From assembly GCA_002402195.1 (NCBI GenBank), contig NVVL01000045.1, forward strand, positions 1-53,789: 53,789 nt of DNA. Direction: 5' to 3'. Made by a program: the position numbers and the translations under genes. The notes under the pieces are model-generated. The model was not told where the DNA came from. It worked only from the letters and a program-made list of their open reading frames with translations, and made no database searches. Positions within the stretch are counted from its first letter, which is position 1. Each line of letters starts with the position of its first letter. This DNA is from Rickettsiales bacterium (GTDB lineage Bacteria; Pseudomonadota; Alphaproteobacteria; Rickettsiales; Rickettsiaceae). Shown here in pieces: positions 41,850 through 51,379 of the stretch.

Positions 41850-43591
41850 TCAACGCAGCAAAATGCTTTTCAAGCATAGCAAATAGCAATCGCTCAAAAC
41901 CCGGCGGGGATGATTGTATCATTAATTCTTTGACAGCAAATGACTGGCCGGGTGGTGATCACGTGGATAATGAGTCCATTATTGAATCTTTGATCAAAAA
42001 TCGCCAGATGCCCTTTATTGATACCCATACAAAGGATATCAACATATTACATTTCAGCAAGATCAACGAATATTGCAGGCAAGGATATCTTGAATTTCAG
42101 GACGCAAACGGGAACAGGCATTATGCAATCAATAATCTTTCCGTCATAAAACAAAAGGGATTGCATCTTTCTGAAGGCCATAAATTTCATCTCATCAGAA
42201 AGCGAGATTTAACCCAAATTCTTGAAAAACATTTCTCCCACAAACAGAGCATCTGGGCAAGCAACCATCTGAATTCCCTCAATAAAGACGCTTGTGCAAA
42301 AGGAGTGAATTACATAAAAATGGTCACTGGTTTTTCTGTTATCTTCTTCGCTATTTTCTTTTTATTTTCGAACTTATTCAACATAGTAAATAATCTATTA
42401 TATCTATCTCAGAACATCCTGAAAGCTGCGCTATTCAAAAATGGCTTTCGCAAAACAGACAAAAGCTTGGCAAAAAGAACAGGCCCCTTGCCGATATATT
42501 CTGTGCTTATTCCGTTATATAAAGAAGATATCAAGGCAAAATTCATTCTCAAATCTATCGAGCTCCTGGACTATCCCAAAGACAAGCTGGATGTGAAGCT
42601 TATCATCGAGGCAGACGATATACTCACCATACGCGCGCTTGCTGTTTTGGATATTCCCTCTTACGTCCAGCTGATCAAAGTTCCCTACAGCCTGCCAAGA
42701 ACCAAACCCAAGGCGTTAAACTATGCGATGGGTTTTGCGCGCGGAGAATTCGTTACCATCTATGACGCAGAAGACCGGCCAGATTCTGACCAATTACTCA
42801 AAGCCCTTTATGCATTTGAGACTCTCACCGATGATTATGCATGCGTTCAAGCCAAGCTGAATTTTTATAATGCAAAAGAAAATATACTCACCAGATTTTT
42901 CAGTCTTGAATATCGCATATGGTTTGAGTATTTTCTCAAAGGCCTAAGCTTTCTGAACATCCCTATTCCTCTTGGCGGAACGAGCAATCATTTTAAAATA
43001 GATAAATTAAAAGAAGTGGGATATTGGGATGCGTATAATGTCACCGAAGATGCAGATCTCGGCATCAGGCTTTATTTGCGAGGCTATAAAGTTCATATCA
43101 TTGACTCCGTGACTACGGAAGAAGCTCCTGTGAATATATATGATTGGATAGCCCAAAGATCCAGATGGATTAAAGGATATCTCCAGACCATATGCGTTTT
43201 TATGAAGGCAAAAAAGGATCGCAAGGTCTTTAGCTTACAAGATTCTCTGTCTGTTTATGTGTTTGTAGGGCTATCGACATATAGTTTTCTCTGCTTGCCA
43301 TGGTTATTCACATCATTATTGCTTGATGTGGATCCGTATATCCACTATTTACTTATTCTAAACGGAGTGCTTTCTTTGTCCTATCTCTACGCTACAGCAT
43401 TTTTGGCGCTCATGCGAGAAAGGAGCAATAAAGCTCCATCGCTCCTTGGCGCTGCGAGCTTGTTATTATGGCCGCTATATTTTATATTACACACAATTGC
43501 AAGCTATAGGGCAATATACGAAATTGTCGTGTCACCATTTAAATGGAACAAAACACCCCATGGCGTAAGTATTGATGAAATTGAGGAATAA
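41834..43591 (+). CDS. Membrane GT2 family (cellulose-synthase-like) glycosyltransferase
   Basis: YSVLIPLYKED, TIYDAEDRPDSDQL, GGTSNHFKIDKLKEVGYWDAYNVTEDADLGIRL, AQRSRWIKGYLQT (QxxRW-type), multiple C-terminal TM helices. Overlaps the preceding ORF by 16 bp. Confidence 0.87.
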   Translation: MVQPIINAAKCFSSIANSNRSKPGGDDCIINSLTANDWPGGDHVDNESIIESLIKNRQMPFIDTHTKDINILHFSKINEYCRQGYLEFQDANGNRHYAINNLSVIKQKGLHLSEGHKFHLIRKRDLTQILEKHFSHKQSIWASNHLNSLNKDACAKGVNYIKMVTGFSVIFFAIFFLFSNLFNIVNNLLYLSQNILKAALFKNGFRKTDKSLAKRTGPLPIYSVLIPLYKEDIKAKFILKSIELLDYPKDKLDVKLIIEADDILTIRALAVLDIPSYVQLIKVPYSLPRTKPKALNYAMGFARGEFVTIYDAEDRPDSDQLLKALYAFETLTDDYACVQAKLNFYNAKENILTRFFSLEYRIWFEYFLKGLSFLNIPIPLGGTSNHFKIDKLKEVGYWDAYNVTEDADLGIRLYLRGYKVHIIDSVTTEEAPVNIYDWIAQRSRWIKGYLQTICVFMKAKKDRKVFSLQDSLSVYVFVGLSTYSFLCLPWLFTSLLLDVDPYIHYLLILNGVLSLSYLYATAFLALMRERSNKAPSLLGAASLLLWPLYFILHTIASYRAIYEIVVSPFKWNKTPHGVSIDEIEE

Positions 43592-43620
43592 AGGAAAATT
43601 GGCAAATAAAGGAGGAATTT

Positions 43621-43869
43621 ATGCGTAAATGGCAATTACATAATGCAAAAGACAAATTGGATGATTTAATAGAAGAGGCGCTAAGTGGCAGCCCGCAATG
43701 TATAACCAAGCACGGCGAGGAAGCTGTGATAGTTATTAGTATGGTTGAATATGAAAAGCTCAAAAACGAAGAATCTGATTTAAGGGAATTTTTGGTTAAT
43801 AAGGGCCCTAAATTCAATAATTTAGAAATTGAGAGACCGCATGGCGTGGTCAGAAGCTATGAAGTATAG
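43621..43869 (+). CDS. Phd/YefM-family antitoxin-like protein, no adjacent toxin
   Basis: WQLHNAKDKLDDLIEEALSGSPQCITKHGEEAVIVISMVEYEKLK is the prevent-host-death fold pattern. Confidence 0.87.
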   Translation: MRKWQLHNAKDKLDDLIEEALSGSPQCITKHGEEAVIVISMVEYEKLKNEESDLREFLVNKGPKFNNLEIERPHGVVRSYEV

Positions 43870-43974
43870 ATCTATGAAATAACTTTTAAATACAAATATG
43901 CAATTAAAATCGAAATATCAATGAGCTGAGGTAATAGTGATCTGTTTTGGCGCAATCTATAGCGTTTTTATTGG

Positions 43975-44006
43975 CCAACTAATACATATATATTTGTATT
44001 AGTTGG
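43975..44006. repeat. 12-bp perfect inverted repeat hairpin
   Basis: ccaactaataca-tatatatt-tgtattagttgg. Confidence 0.85.
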
Positions 44007-44053
44007 AGAAAGAGTGTAAAGTTTTCTCACAAGATTTAATCTAATTGTTAATA

Positions 44054-44233
44054 ATGAAGAAATTGCTAGCCTTATTACAAACTGTGATTCTCCTTTTCCT
44101 AATTCCTGGTGTGCCTATTGCCAGGTGGTGCAAGGTGGAAGAAGATAAGATGTTATTTCGTATGACAATAAACATCATATATTACCTAACGATTGCAGTA
44201 TTTGCATTAATTGAGAATATCTCAGATCTATAA
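44054..44233 (+). CDS. Small putative membrane protein (~59 aa)
   Basis: MKKLLALLQTVILLFLIPGVPIARW...IIYYLTIAVFALIENISDL; two hydrophobic segments. Weak. Confidence 0.4.
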   Translation: MKKLLALLQTVILLFLIPGVPIARWCKVEEDKMLFRMTINIIYYLTIAVFALIENISDL

Positions 44234-44393
44234 CGTATCTTGACACCATTATATCGAATCTACGAAAAGCCACGCGCTCTGCCAGATTTAATAATGCTGA
44301 TTTTTTAATATACTTTCCAGATCATAGTTGGTATTAATAATATAGAGTTTTTGCATAAGCATTACAACAAAACCCAAATTACAGAAAATCAAT

Positions 44394-46553
44394 ATGCATC
44401 ACGATTCAAATATAACAGACCTTAACCCCCCGCAAATTGAAGCGGTTAATCATACAGAAGGTGCTTTGCTTGTGCTGGCCGGCGCGGGGACGGGTAAAAC
44501 TAAGGTTTTGACATGTCGTATAGCTAACATCATTGAGAAAAATCTCGCATACCCTTCCGGCATTTTGGCCGTAACTTTTACTAACAAAGCCGCCCGGGAA
44601 ATGCAAGAAAGGGTTAGCAGCATGATTAATGCAGACGGGCTGAATATCGGAACTTTTCACTCGATAGCCAGCCGGATAGTGCGCTCTCATGTGGAATTGC
44701 TTGACATTAATTTGAACAAAACTTTCACCATCATAGATCAAGACGATCAGGTGAAGCTCGTTAAAAATATCGCAATTCAAAAAAACGTTGATGTTAAGCA
44801 ATATGCGCCCAAAATGATCCATGCGATTATTTCCAGATGGAAGGATCAGGCGCTGCTTCCCGCAAAGCTTAGCAGCGCGGACACCCCCTCCCCTGCGCAT
44901 AGCATTGCCAAGATGATTTACCGTGAATATCAGATACAGATGCAGGCCTCTAATGTCATGGATTTTGGCGATTTGCTGCTTTATTGCAACCAACTTCTGA
45001 TTCAGAACCCAGATATTCTTGAGCATTATCAAAATAAGTTCAAATATGTCCTAGTTGATGAGTATCAAGACACTAATGCCGTGCAATATATATGGTTGAG
45101 AATGCTTGCCAACAAGCATAAAAACATCTGCTGCGTTGGCGATGATGACCAGTCGATCTATAGTTGGCGCGGGGCAGAGGTTAAGAATATCTTGCGTTTT
45201 GAGCATGATTTCCCAAACGCAAAAGTGATCAAGCTGGAGCAAAATTATCGCTCCACATCCTATATTCTGAACGCAGCCTCTAGCATTATCCAAAACAACA
45301 AAAGCAGGCATGGCAAGAAGCTCTGGACGGAGCAAAAATCAGGCGAGAAGATAAATATCATCTCCTGTTGGAACGACAAGGAAGAAGCCAGATTCATCTC
45401 CACCAAAGTTGAGGAAATCATTCATTCAAAGAAATATAACCCAAGCCAAATTGCGATATTAGTACGAGCCGGGTTTCAAACCAGAGCATTCGAGGAAACA
45501 TTCATCAGCAACGCCCTGCCCTATCAGATTATCGGCGGGCTTAGATTCTATGAAAGAATGGAAATCCGAGACTTGCTCTCATATATCAGATTATGCATCA
45601 ACCATAACGATAATCTAGCATTAGAGCGCATCATCAACACCCCTAAGAGATCCATTGGGAATGTGACTCTGAAGAAGATAAAGGACTACGCCTCTGAGGG
45701 AGAAATTTCTGTATTTGATGCGCTGCAAAGGATGCTTGCTGAGAATATTTTCAAAGGCAAAGCGGCAGCAAGCTTAGAGCAATTTGTTACCATAATCCTC
45801 TCAGCAGCGGCGAAATACGAGTCCGGAACGGCAATTGAGGCGACTAAATTCATTCTTGAAGAGTCCAAATACATACCCCTTCTCAAGGAGGAAAAAACCG
45901 ACGAATCACGCGGTCGTATTGAGAATATCAACGAAATGCTCAGAGCCATCGATGAATTTGACAATATATATGAGTTTGTCGAACATTCAAGCCTCGTGAT
46001 GGACAACGCATCCCTCGAGGAGGGGTTCGGCGGAACCGTCAAAATCATGACCCTGCACGCAGCCAAAGGGCTCGAATTTGACCTAGTATTCCTGCCAGGA
46101 TGGGAAGAAAACATCTTTCCGCATCAAAAGGCCTTATCGGAGGAAGGAGGCAAAGGGCTCGAGGAAGAAAGGCGCATCGCCTATGTTGGCATCACGCGCG
46201 CTAAAAAGGAATTATACATCACCCACGCCGAGAGCCGCAGGGTATTTGCTGAGTTTGTCAATTCTCTCCCCTCCAGGTTTTTGAAGGAAATTCCTGAGGA
46301 ATATTGTAATGATAGGTCGTCCACGAATCGCCTGAATTATGTTGCATCCAAGCATAATTTTTCGATGCAAACCAACAAACCAAAACATAAAATCCCCATC
46401 GATAATTCTGATAAAAAAGCAGGCAGCAGGGTGCTGCACCAGAAATTCGGCAGCGGCATAGTCGTCAGAAAAGATGGCGACACGCTGGAAATTGCTTTCG
46501 AAAAAATAGGGCTCAAAACCATAAAAGAAAGCTTCGTGGAAGCTGCCAAGTAA
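44394..46553 (+). CDS. UvrD/PcrA-family ATP-dependent DNA helicase
   Basis: [99 protein letters not shown]. Confidence 0.95.
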   Translation: MHHDSNITDLNPPQIEAVNHTEGALLVLAGAGTGKTKVLTCRIANIIEKNLAYPSGILAVTFTNKAAREMQERVSSMINADGLNIGTFHSIASRIVRSHVELLDINLNKTFTIIDQDDQVKLVKNIAIQKNVDVKQYAPKMIHAIISRWKDQALLPAKLSSADTPSPAHSIAKMIYREYQIQMQASNVMDFGDLLLYCNQLLIQNPDILEHYQNKFKYVLVDEYQDTNAVQYIWLRMLANKHKNICCVGDDDQSIYSWRGAEVKNILRFEHDFPNAKVIKLEQNYRSTSYILNAASSIIQNNKSRHGKKLWTEQKSGEKINIISCWNDKEEARFISTKVEEIIHSKKYNPSQIAILVRAGFQTRAFEETFISNALPYQIIGGLRFYERMEIRDLLSYIRLCINHNDNLALERIINTPKRSIGNVTLKKIKDYASEGEISVFDALQRMLAENIFKGKAAASLEQFVTIILSAAAKYESGTAIEATKFILEESKYIPLLKEEKTDESRGRIENINEMLRAIDEFDNIYEFVEHSSLVMDNASLEEGFGGTVKIMTLHAAKGLEFDLVFLPGWEENIFPHQKALSEEGGKGLEEERRIAYVGITRAKKELYITHAESRRVFAEFVNSLPSRFLKEIPEEYCNDRSSTNRLNYVASKHNFSMQTNKPKHKIPIDNSDKKAGSRVLHQKFGSGIVVRKDGDTLEIAFEKIGLKTIKESFVEAAK

Positions 46554-46580
46554 CGAAAGGCACGCACATAGCTTCTGAAA
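46551..46580. repeat. Dispersed palindromic element, right-half copy
   Basis: aggcacgcacatagcttctgaaa directly after the helicase stop; compare gcggacgtagcttctta at 48764-48780. Confidence 0.5.
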
Positions 46581-46727
46581 GATTATCGATGTTATATAAA
46601 CTCTATAACTATAACTCATTTAAAATAGACAAGTTAAAAATTAATATATTACCAATATTTTCTTTGCAGCAAGCTCTGTTTAATGCGATAATGAACTAAC
46701 CAGAAGCAGAAAATAAAGGGAAGATTC

Positions 46728-48053
46728 ATGGGCAAAAACAGGCTAGCTGCAGAAGCAACCGTAACCAGACCAACTAAAGAACAACTATCTCACCTCTCTT
46801 TTGCACAAGAAGTTAAGCAAGGCGTGAGCGCTGTAGGGGATTTGATCGAAAGAGCTAAAAAATCAGCCGGCGTATCATCTGAGCAATCGCCTGATACATT
46901 ACTTGAACTCTCAACCGGAATATTTAAACGTGCGATGATTCTGGGCGGCTCAGCTGGAGTGCAGATATATTCAACAAATGATGAAGGAGAAAGGATTGAT
47001 AAACCAGCCTCCGAGAATGGATTACCCATAACATATGCTCTTTCTCATGGTTCCAGGACATTAATTAAAATCCCTGCTAGGAGCGGAGATCAAGTTATCA
47101 ACTGGCTAACTTCTGGGAACCCTGCAATCAGTGGAATGTCCAACACTCAAACAACGCAGAAAGGCGCCTTAGCTGATGGCAAGGCCGTTTATAACAGACC
47201 TGCAGCAACTCATGCGATTGGGTTTACAAATGACGAACCACGGGAATTAAAAAGCATGCTAATTGGTGTCAGAGATTTTTTATCTAGTAAAATCCTGGGA
47301 AGAACCACAAAACATTATGGAGTCGATTTAGGGCTTTGCATGGAAGGCAGCGCCGCCCCGGATGGCAAGAACGGGCATTTATATATTCATTATGAACCAC
47401 CAACTGAGGCTAGACCAGGGGCAATCTTATTCGGCTGTGAGTCACATGCCCCAAGTTCCTCTCAACATTCAAAAGTAGGAAACTCCAACCCAGTTAGCCC
47501 CACGGGATGCTCGAAATTCAAAGTTTTAAAGCATAAGAAAACCATCGCTGGGGAGACAGAATATACAAACACAATAATCCCCGATAAATATCACGGCATG
47601 ATAGGTGCGCTAGATGATCAAGGTGTTAAGGCTCTAATTACCATAGAGGCTGACAAGTTTGGCAAAAGCCTTGCTTTAACGATGCCCCAAAATTCTCCCT
47701 CGGACTTTATTGCCCAGTATGTAAACTCCCCCGAGACAGAAAAGAATTTACGCACACTGCCGGAGCTACCCACCTCCGCACAGAAAACTCCCGCTCCTCT
47801 CGCAAAGCCAAACCTATTTATACGCATTGCAAATAAGGTAAGTTTCGGGCTTCTATTCCATGACACTATGAAGGAATATAAATCCGAGAAAAAAAGATAC
47901 AAAATTCAAAGCGCCATAGGAGCTGAAAACACAAACTCTCCCCCTAAAAAGAGCCTCAGAAAACGCCCTCATCCACCTCTTACGCCACCCCCACCGCTCA
48001 CTCCAAGCCGCACCCCACCAACACCAACCCAGGAAGCAAGCCGGATACGGTAA
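46728..48053 (+). CDS. Uncharacterised protein with proline-rich, basic C-terminus
   Basis: 441-aa ORF with no recognised domain; C-terminus KKSLRKRPHPPLTPPPPLTPSRTPPTPTQEASRIR. Confidence 0.65.
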   Translation: MGKNRLAAEATVTRPTKEQLSHLSFAQEVKQGVSAVGDLIERAKKSAGVSSEQSPDTLLELSTGIFKRAMILGGSAGVQIYSTNDEGERIDKPASENGLPITYALSHGSRTLIKIPARSGDQVINWLTSGNPAISGMSNTQTTQKGALADGKAVYNRPAATHAIGFTNDEPRELKSMLIGVRDFLSSKILGRTTKHYGVDLGLCMEGSAAPDGKNGHLYIHYEPPTEARPGAILFGCESHAPSSSQHSKVGNSNPVSPTGCSKFKVLKHKKTIAGETEYTNTIIPDKYHGMIGALDDQGVKALITIEADKFGKSLALTMPQNSPSDFIAQYVNSPETEKNLRTLPELPTSAQKTPAPLAKPNLFIRIANKVSFGLLFHDTMKEYKSEKKRYKIQSAIGAENTNSPPKKSLRKRPHPPLTPPPPLTPSRTPPTPTQEASRIR

Positions 48054-48078
48054 AAAGTTTTTAAAACTGATGGGTTTA

Positions 48079-48098
48079 GAAGCTGCGCGGGTAGCTTC
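48079..48098. repeat. Dispersed palindromic element, internally deleted copy
   Basis: gaagctgcgcgggtagcttc: both outer arms retained, centre missing. Confidence 0.45.
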
Positions 48099-48170
48099 CA
48101 AGAAGTGCAAATTTCAGAATAAAAAATAAATATACTTGTATGAATATACTTATTAAGATATACTATAACC

Positions 48171-48302
48171 ATGAATGGAAAACAAATCATACGAATTCTT
48201 CAAAAAAATGGCTGGAGCATTTTAAGAATCAGAGGTAGCCATTATCGTTTGGGAAAAGCCTGCTTTTCAGCATTACAAAAACAAACAGGAGTAAAATTAT
48301 GA
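48171..48302 (+). pseudogene. hicA: HicA-like mRNA interferase toxin, internally truncated (43 codons)
   Basis: MNGKQIIRILQKNGWSILRIRGSHYRLGKACFSALQKQTGVKL: N-terminal HicA pattern (IIxxLxxxGWxxxRxxGSHxxx), with the central part missing and a short C-terminus. Absent from the supplied ORF track. Confidence 0.75.
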
Positions 48303-48721
48303 TAATTAAATATCCATGCAACATCACCAAGGATCAAGATAGATTTTTAGTCACCTTCCCAGACTTCCCCGAAGCCTTGACTGAAGGGCTGAATCTTGAA
48401 GAGGCTTTATTCAATGCAATCGAAGCACTAACCCTAACTTTAGAGGCAAGATTAGATGAAAAAATAGATATCCCCACCCCATCTTTAAAAAAACATCAAT
48501 ATTGGATTACACCTTCCGTACAAGTCCAGTCAGCATTATTAATACGCTTTGCTAGAGCAGAAAAGACAATATCTGACTTAGCTAGAATATTAGAAACCTC
48601 TTGGCCAGCTGCTTCAAAACTAGAAAACCCCCATCATTGGCCCACACTAAGACAGCTTGACAAAACCGCTGCAGCCTTAGGCAAAAAACTAGTTATATCC
48701 ATGGAAGAAATTGTTAGATAG
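48299..48721 (+). CDS. hicB: HicB-family antitoxin with C-terminal HTH-like domain
   Basis: YPCNITKDQDRFLVTFPDFPEALTEGLNLEEALFNAIEAL and a C-terminal XRE-like helix set. ATGA overlap with the hicA remnant. Confidence 0.88.
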   Translation: MIIKYPCNITKDQDRFLVTFPDFPEALTEGLNLEEALFNAIEALTLTLEARLDEKIDIPTPSLKKHQYWITPSVQVQSALLIRFARAEKTISDLARILETSWPAASKLENPHHWPTLRQLDKTAAALGKKLVISMEEIVR

Positions 48722-48780
48722 GAAGCTGTGCCCGCAGACCTAAAATACAGAATATTCTAGATTGCGGACGTAGCTTCTTA
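48719..48780. repeat. Dispersed palindromic element, best-preserved copy
   Basis: taggaagctgtgcccgcagacctaaaatacagaatattctagattgcggacgtagcttctta; begins at the hicB stop and lies between convergent genes. Confidence 0.8.
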
Positions 48781-48786
48781 GCGCTT

Positions 48787-49827
48787 CTATTCAGGCAGAT
48801 TTTCACAAAAACCTGCTAGCTCGTTTTGTACATCTACAGGAAAAAAATCACAACACTCTGCGATAGCTTCGCATGCACCAATAACTACTTGCAAATGAGT
48901 ATGGGTGGCTTTGGGGAATGAATCCCAGAATGATGCAGAGAGATTGGCCACAATCATTACATAATTATCACCCATCGCACCTATTAATTGAGAATACAAC
49001 CCATTTTCTACGACCTTGAGTAAAAACTCCTCTATTTCATTAGAATTCATTTTTCCAAAAAATGTATTCCAGTCTATTGACAGCTCTGAGGAAAGCTCGA
49101 TCATTGTAGGGAGAGCGCCTGATTCCACAAGATCTGTTAAAACATTTTTTTGTGCATCGAGTTTCAGCTTATTCCATGCATCTGAAAAGTTTATTGAGCA
49201 AGATGCAAACGCTTCTAAAACAGAAGAAACCTCAGCTAGACAAGTGGCGCTCAAAAGACTACTTGCTACATCTGGAGTAAACTTACCCCCTATTTTTTCT
49301 ATAACTTCTTTTAATACGTTTGCCTTCGTAGCCTCAGACAGCAAGAGACCAAGACCCCAAGCATCGTAACCATTTAAAACTCTAGATAATTGCTCATCTG
49401 ACACAGAAATAAAGACTTGTGCAAACATTTTTGAATTGTAGAAAACTGCGTGTATAACTTCATCGTTTAAATGGTGTGCTAACACTTCAGATAAAATATC
49501 TTTCTCCGCTGCAGCCTTTAATACCTCTAGATTGTTCTCGAGGAATATTTTTCTAAAAAGACGAGATGTACTAAAGATGGCATCATTCCCATTCATCTTT
49601 TTGTAACTATCCATTATATTATGCAAAAAACCACCTTGCGCAGATTTTAATACTACATTATAGATATCTTGTCTAGTAGCGCATGAATGGCTCATCATTT
49701 TTAATATAGCATCCTGATATATTTTACTCATAATTTTACTCATAAATTGATTATCTTCACTAAATATACGCACACAAAATGCATGCATTATCCCACCTAA
49801 TATTACAGAGTAACTAATGTATGTCAA
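48787..49827 (-). CDS. Uncharacterised alpha-helical repeat protein
   Basis: 346-aa ORF (exact start uncertain) with ~40-aa helical repeats near the C-terminus and no recognised named domain. Confidence 0.6.
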   Translation of the reverse strand: MTYISYSVILGGIMHAFCVRIFSEDNQFMSKIMSKIYQDAILKMMSHSCATRQDIYNVVLKSAQGGFLHNIMDSYKKMNGNDAIFSTSRLFRKIFLENNLEVLKAAAEKDILSEVLAHHLNDEVIHAVFYNSKMFAQVFISVSDEQLSRVLNGYDAWGLGLLLSEATKANVLKEVIEKIGGKFTPDVASSLLSATCLAEVSSVLEAFASCSINFSDAWNKLKLDAQKNVLTDLVESGALPTMIELSSELSIDWNTFFGKMNSNEIEEFLLKVVENGLYSQLIGAMGDNYVMIVANLSASFWDSFPKATHTHLQVVIGACEAIAECCDFFPVDVQNELAGFCENLPE

Positions 49828-50111
49828 GCTTTAGCTCGTTGCTAGTTTTACAAAAACTCTGCATATCAACAATCACCTAACCCAACTAAACTCAGCTCAT
49901 CACATCCAGTTTGACTGGTCACAAATTCGCAAATGGTCAGAAGTCGTACCAACTCTCCAAACAGCCAGCATCGATTCTCTCATTTCAACAAGATCGATTC
50001 CCTGCTTGACTGTGGTTTTGGAAATCGTTATATTTACGAGAGTCCTGGTTGCTCTGGCGCGGGGGGCGATCTTTTGTTATTATACCAAATAGTTTGTAAT
50101 TTTTGATATCT

Positions 50112-51374
50112 ATGGAATCTGAAGAAAAAAATAAAGTCGTTTCGATGCTAGTGTGGCTTTGTATAACATTATTTTATTGTTATCAGCTGGTCTTGCGTAT
50201 GCTGCCTAATGCGATTATGACTGATATTATGACTAAATATAGCATCGGAGCTTCCGAATTTGGCTCGTTTGCGGGTATTTATTATATTGGCTATATCATC
50301 GTGCATATTCCGGTTGGGATGTTGCTTAGTCGCTTTGGCGGGAAAATAGTGCTGCCGATCGCGATTGCTTGCACTGCTTTGGGGCTTATTCCTCTGGTTT
50401 ATTTCGACTCATGGACTAGCGTTATTATCGGCAGAGTGCTGACGGGTGTTGGCTCTTCTGCGGCGATTGTTGGGGCTTTGCAGATCTTTCGTATATTATA
50501 CCCAGCAAAATTCTCGAGAATGCTTGGGTTTATGGTGTTTTTTGGCTTGATCACGGCCGTGTATGCCGGGGTGCCTATATCCCAAATCATCCAGTCAATC
50601 GGGATGGATTATACCGTCTCTATCCTGCTATATTCTGGGATAGTGCTAGCATTTGTGACCTATGTATTAATGCCGAAATCCACAAATACAGCCTCAGAAA
50701 GCAGCATGCTTGGTGATATTAAGGCTATTATCTTTAATTATCGACTTTTCTTTACTAGCATATTCGCAGGGCTGATGGTTGGTCCGGTGGAAGGGTTTGC
50801 GGATGCTTGGGGAAGTGCGTTTTTGATAAATGTATATGGCATAGAAAAAACAATTGCGAACTCTATCACGCTGTCAGTATTGCTTGGAATGTGCGCGGGG
50901 TGCATTATTCTGCCTTATATCGCCGAGAAAACTAAATTATATTTTGGTGTGACGATTTTTTCCGGGCTCGTGATGATTTTGGGGTTTGTTTATATATTAA
51001 ACGGCAAAGCGAGCGCTGATTCATTATATTATGCCTGTATTATTATTGGAGTATTTTGTGCATATCAAGTGGTGATTATTGCGAAAATTGCTAGTTTTGT
51101 CTCCTCTGACAGAAGCGGCATGGCGGCTGCGATCGCTAATATGATTATTATGTTCTTTGGTTGGGTTTTTCATAATTCAATCGGTATGAGGCTTGATAGT
51201 TTATGGGACGGAGAAATGCTGGGTGATATGAAAATATATAGCGCAGATGCGTTTATTAGTAGTATATCCATTATACCTGCTGCAATATCTATTGCTATAG
51301 TGGGGCTTGTGATTATTGCAATGTCGAATATAGTGCGCGTACGATTGGCGCAGAAGGTAAATAGTTTAAAATAG
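50112..51374 (+). CDS. MFS transporter
   Basis: 12-TM pattern with IIVHIPVGMLLSRFGGKIVLP and GRVLTGVGSSAAIVGALQI. Start could also be the ATA/ATG run at 50103. Confidence 0.82.
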   Translation: MESEEKNKVVSMLVWLCITLFYCYQLVLRMLPNAIMTDIMTKYSIGASEFGSFAGIYYIGYIIVHIPVGMLLSRFGGKIVLPIAIACTALGLIPLVYFDSWTSVIIGRVLTGVGSSAAIVGALQIFRILYPAKFSRMLGFMVFFGLITAVYAGVPISQIIQSIGMDYTVSILLYSGIVLAFVTYVLMPKSTNTASESSMLGDIKAIIFNYRLFFTSIFAGLMVGPVEGFADAWGSAFLINVYGIEKTIANSITLSVLLGMCAGCIILPYIAEKTKLYFGVTIFSGLVMILGFVYILNGKASADSLYYACIIIGVFCAYQVVIIAKIASFVSSDRSGMAAAIANMIIMFFGWVFHNSIGMRLDSLWDGEMLGDMKIYSADAFISSISIIPAAISIAIVGLVIIAMSNIVRVRLAQKVNSLK

Positions 51375-51379
51375 GTAGT

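Noticed and set aside
44406-45032. 208-aa antisense ORF within the UvrD/PcrA helicase gene
   Set aside because: Fully antisense to a strongly supported CDS; composition shows no domain. Shadow ORF.
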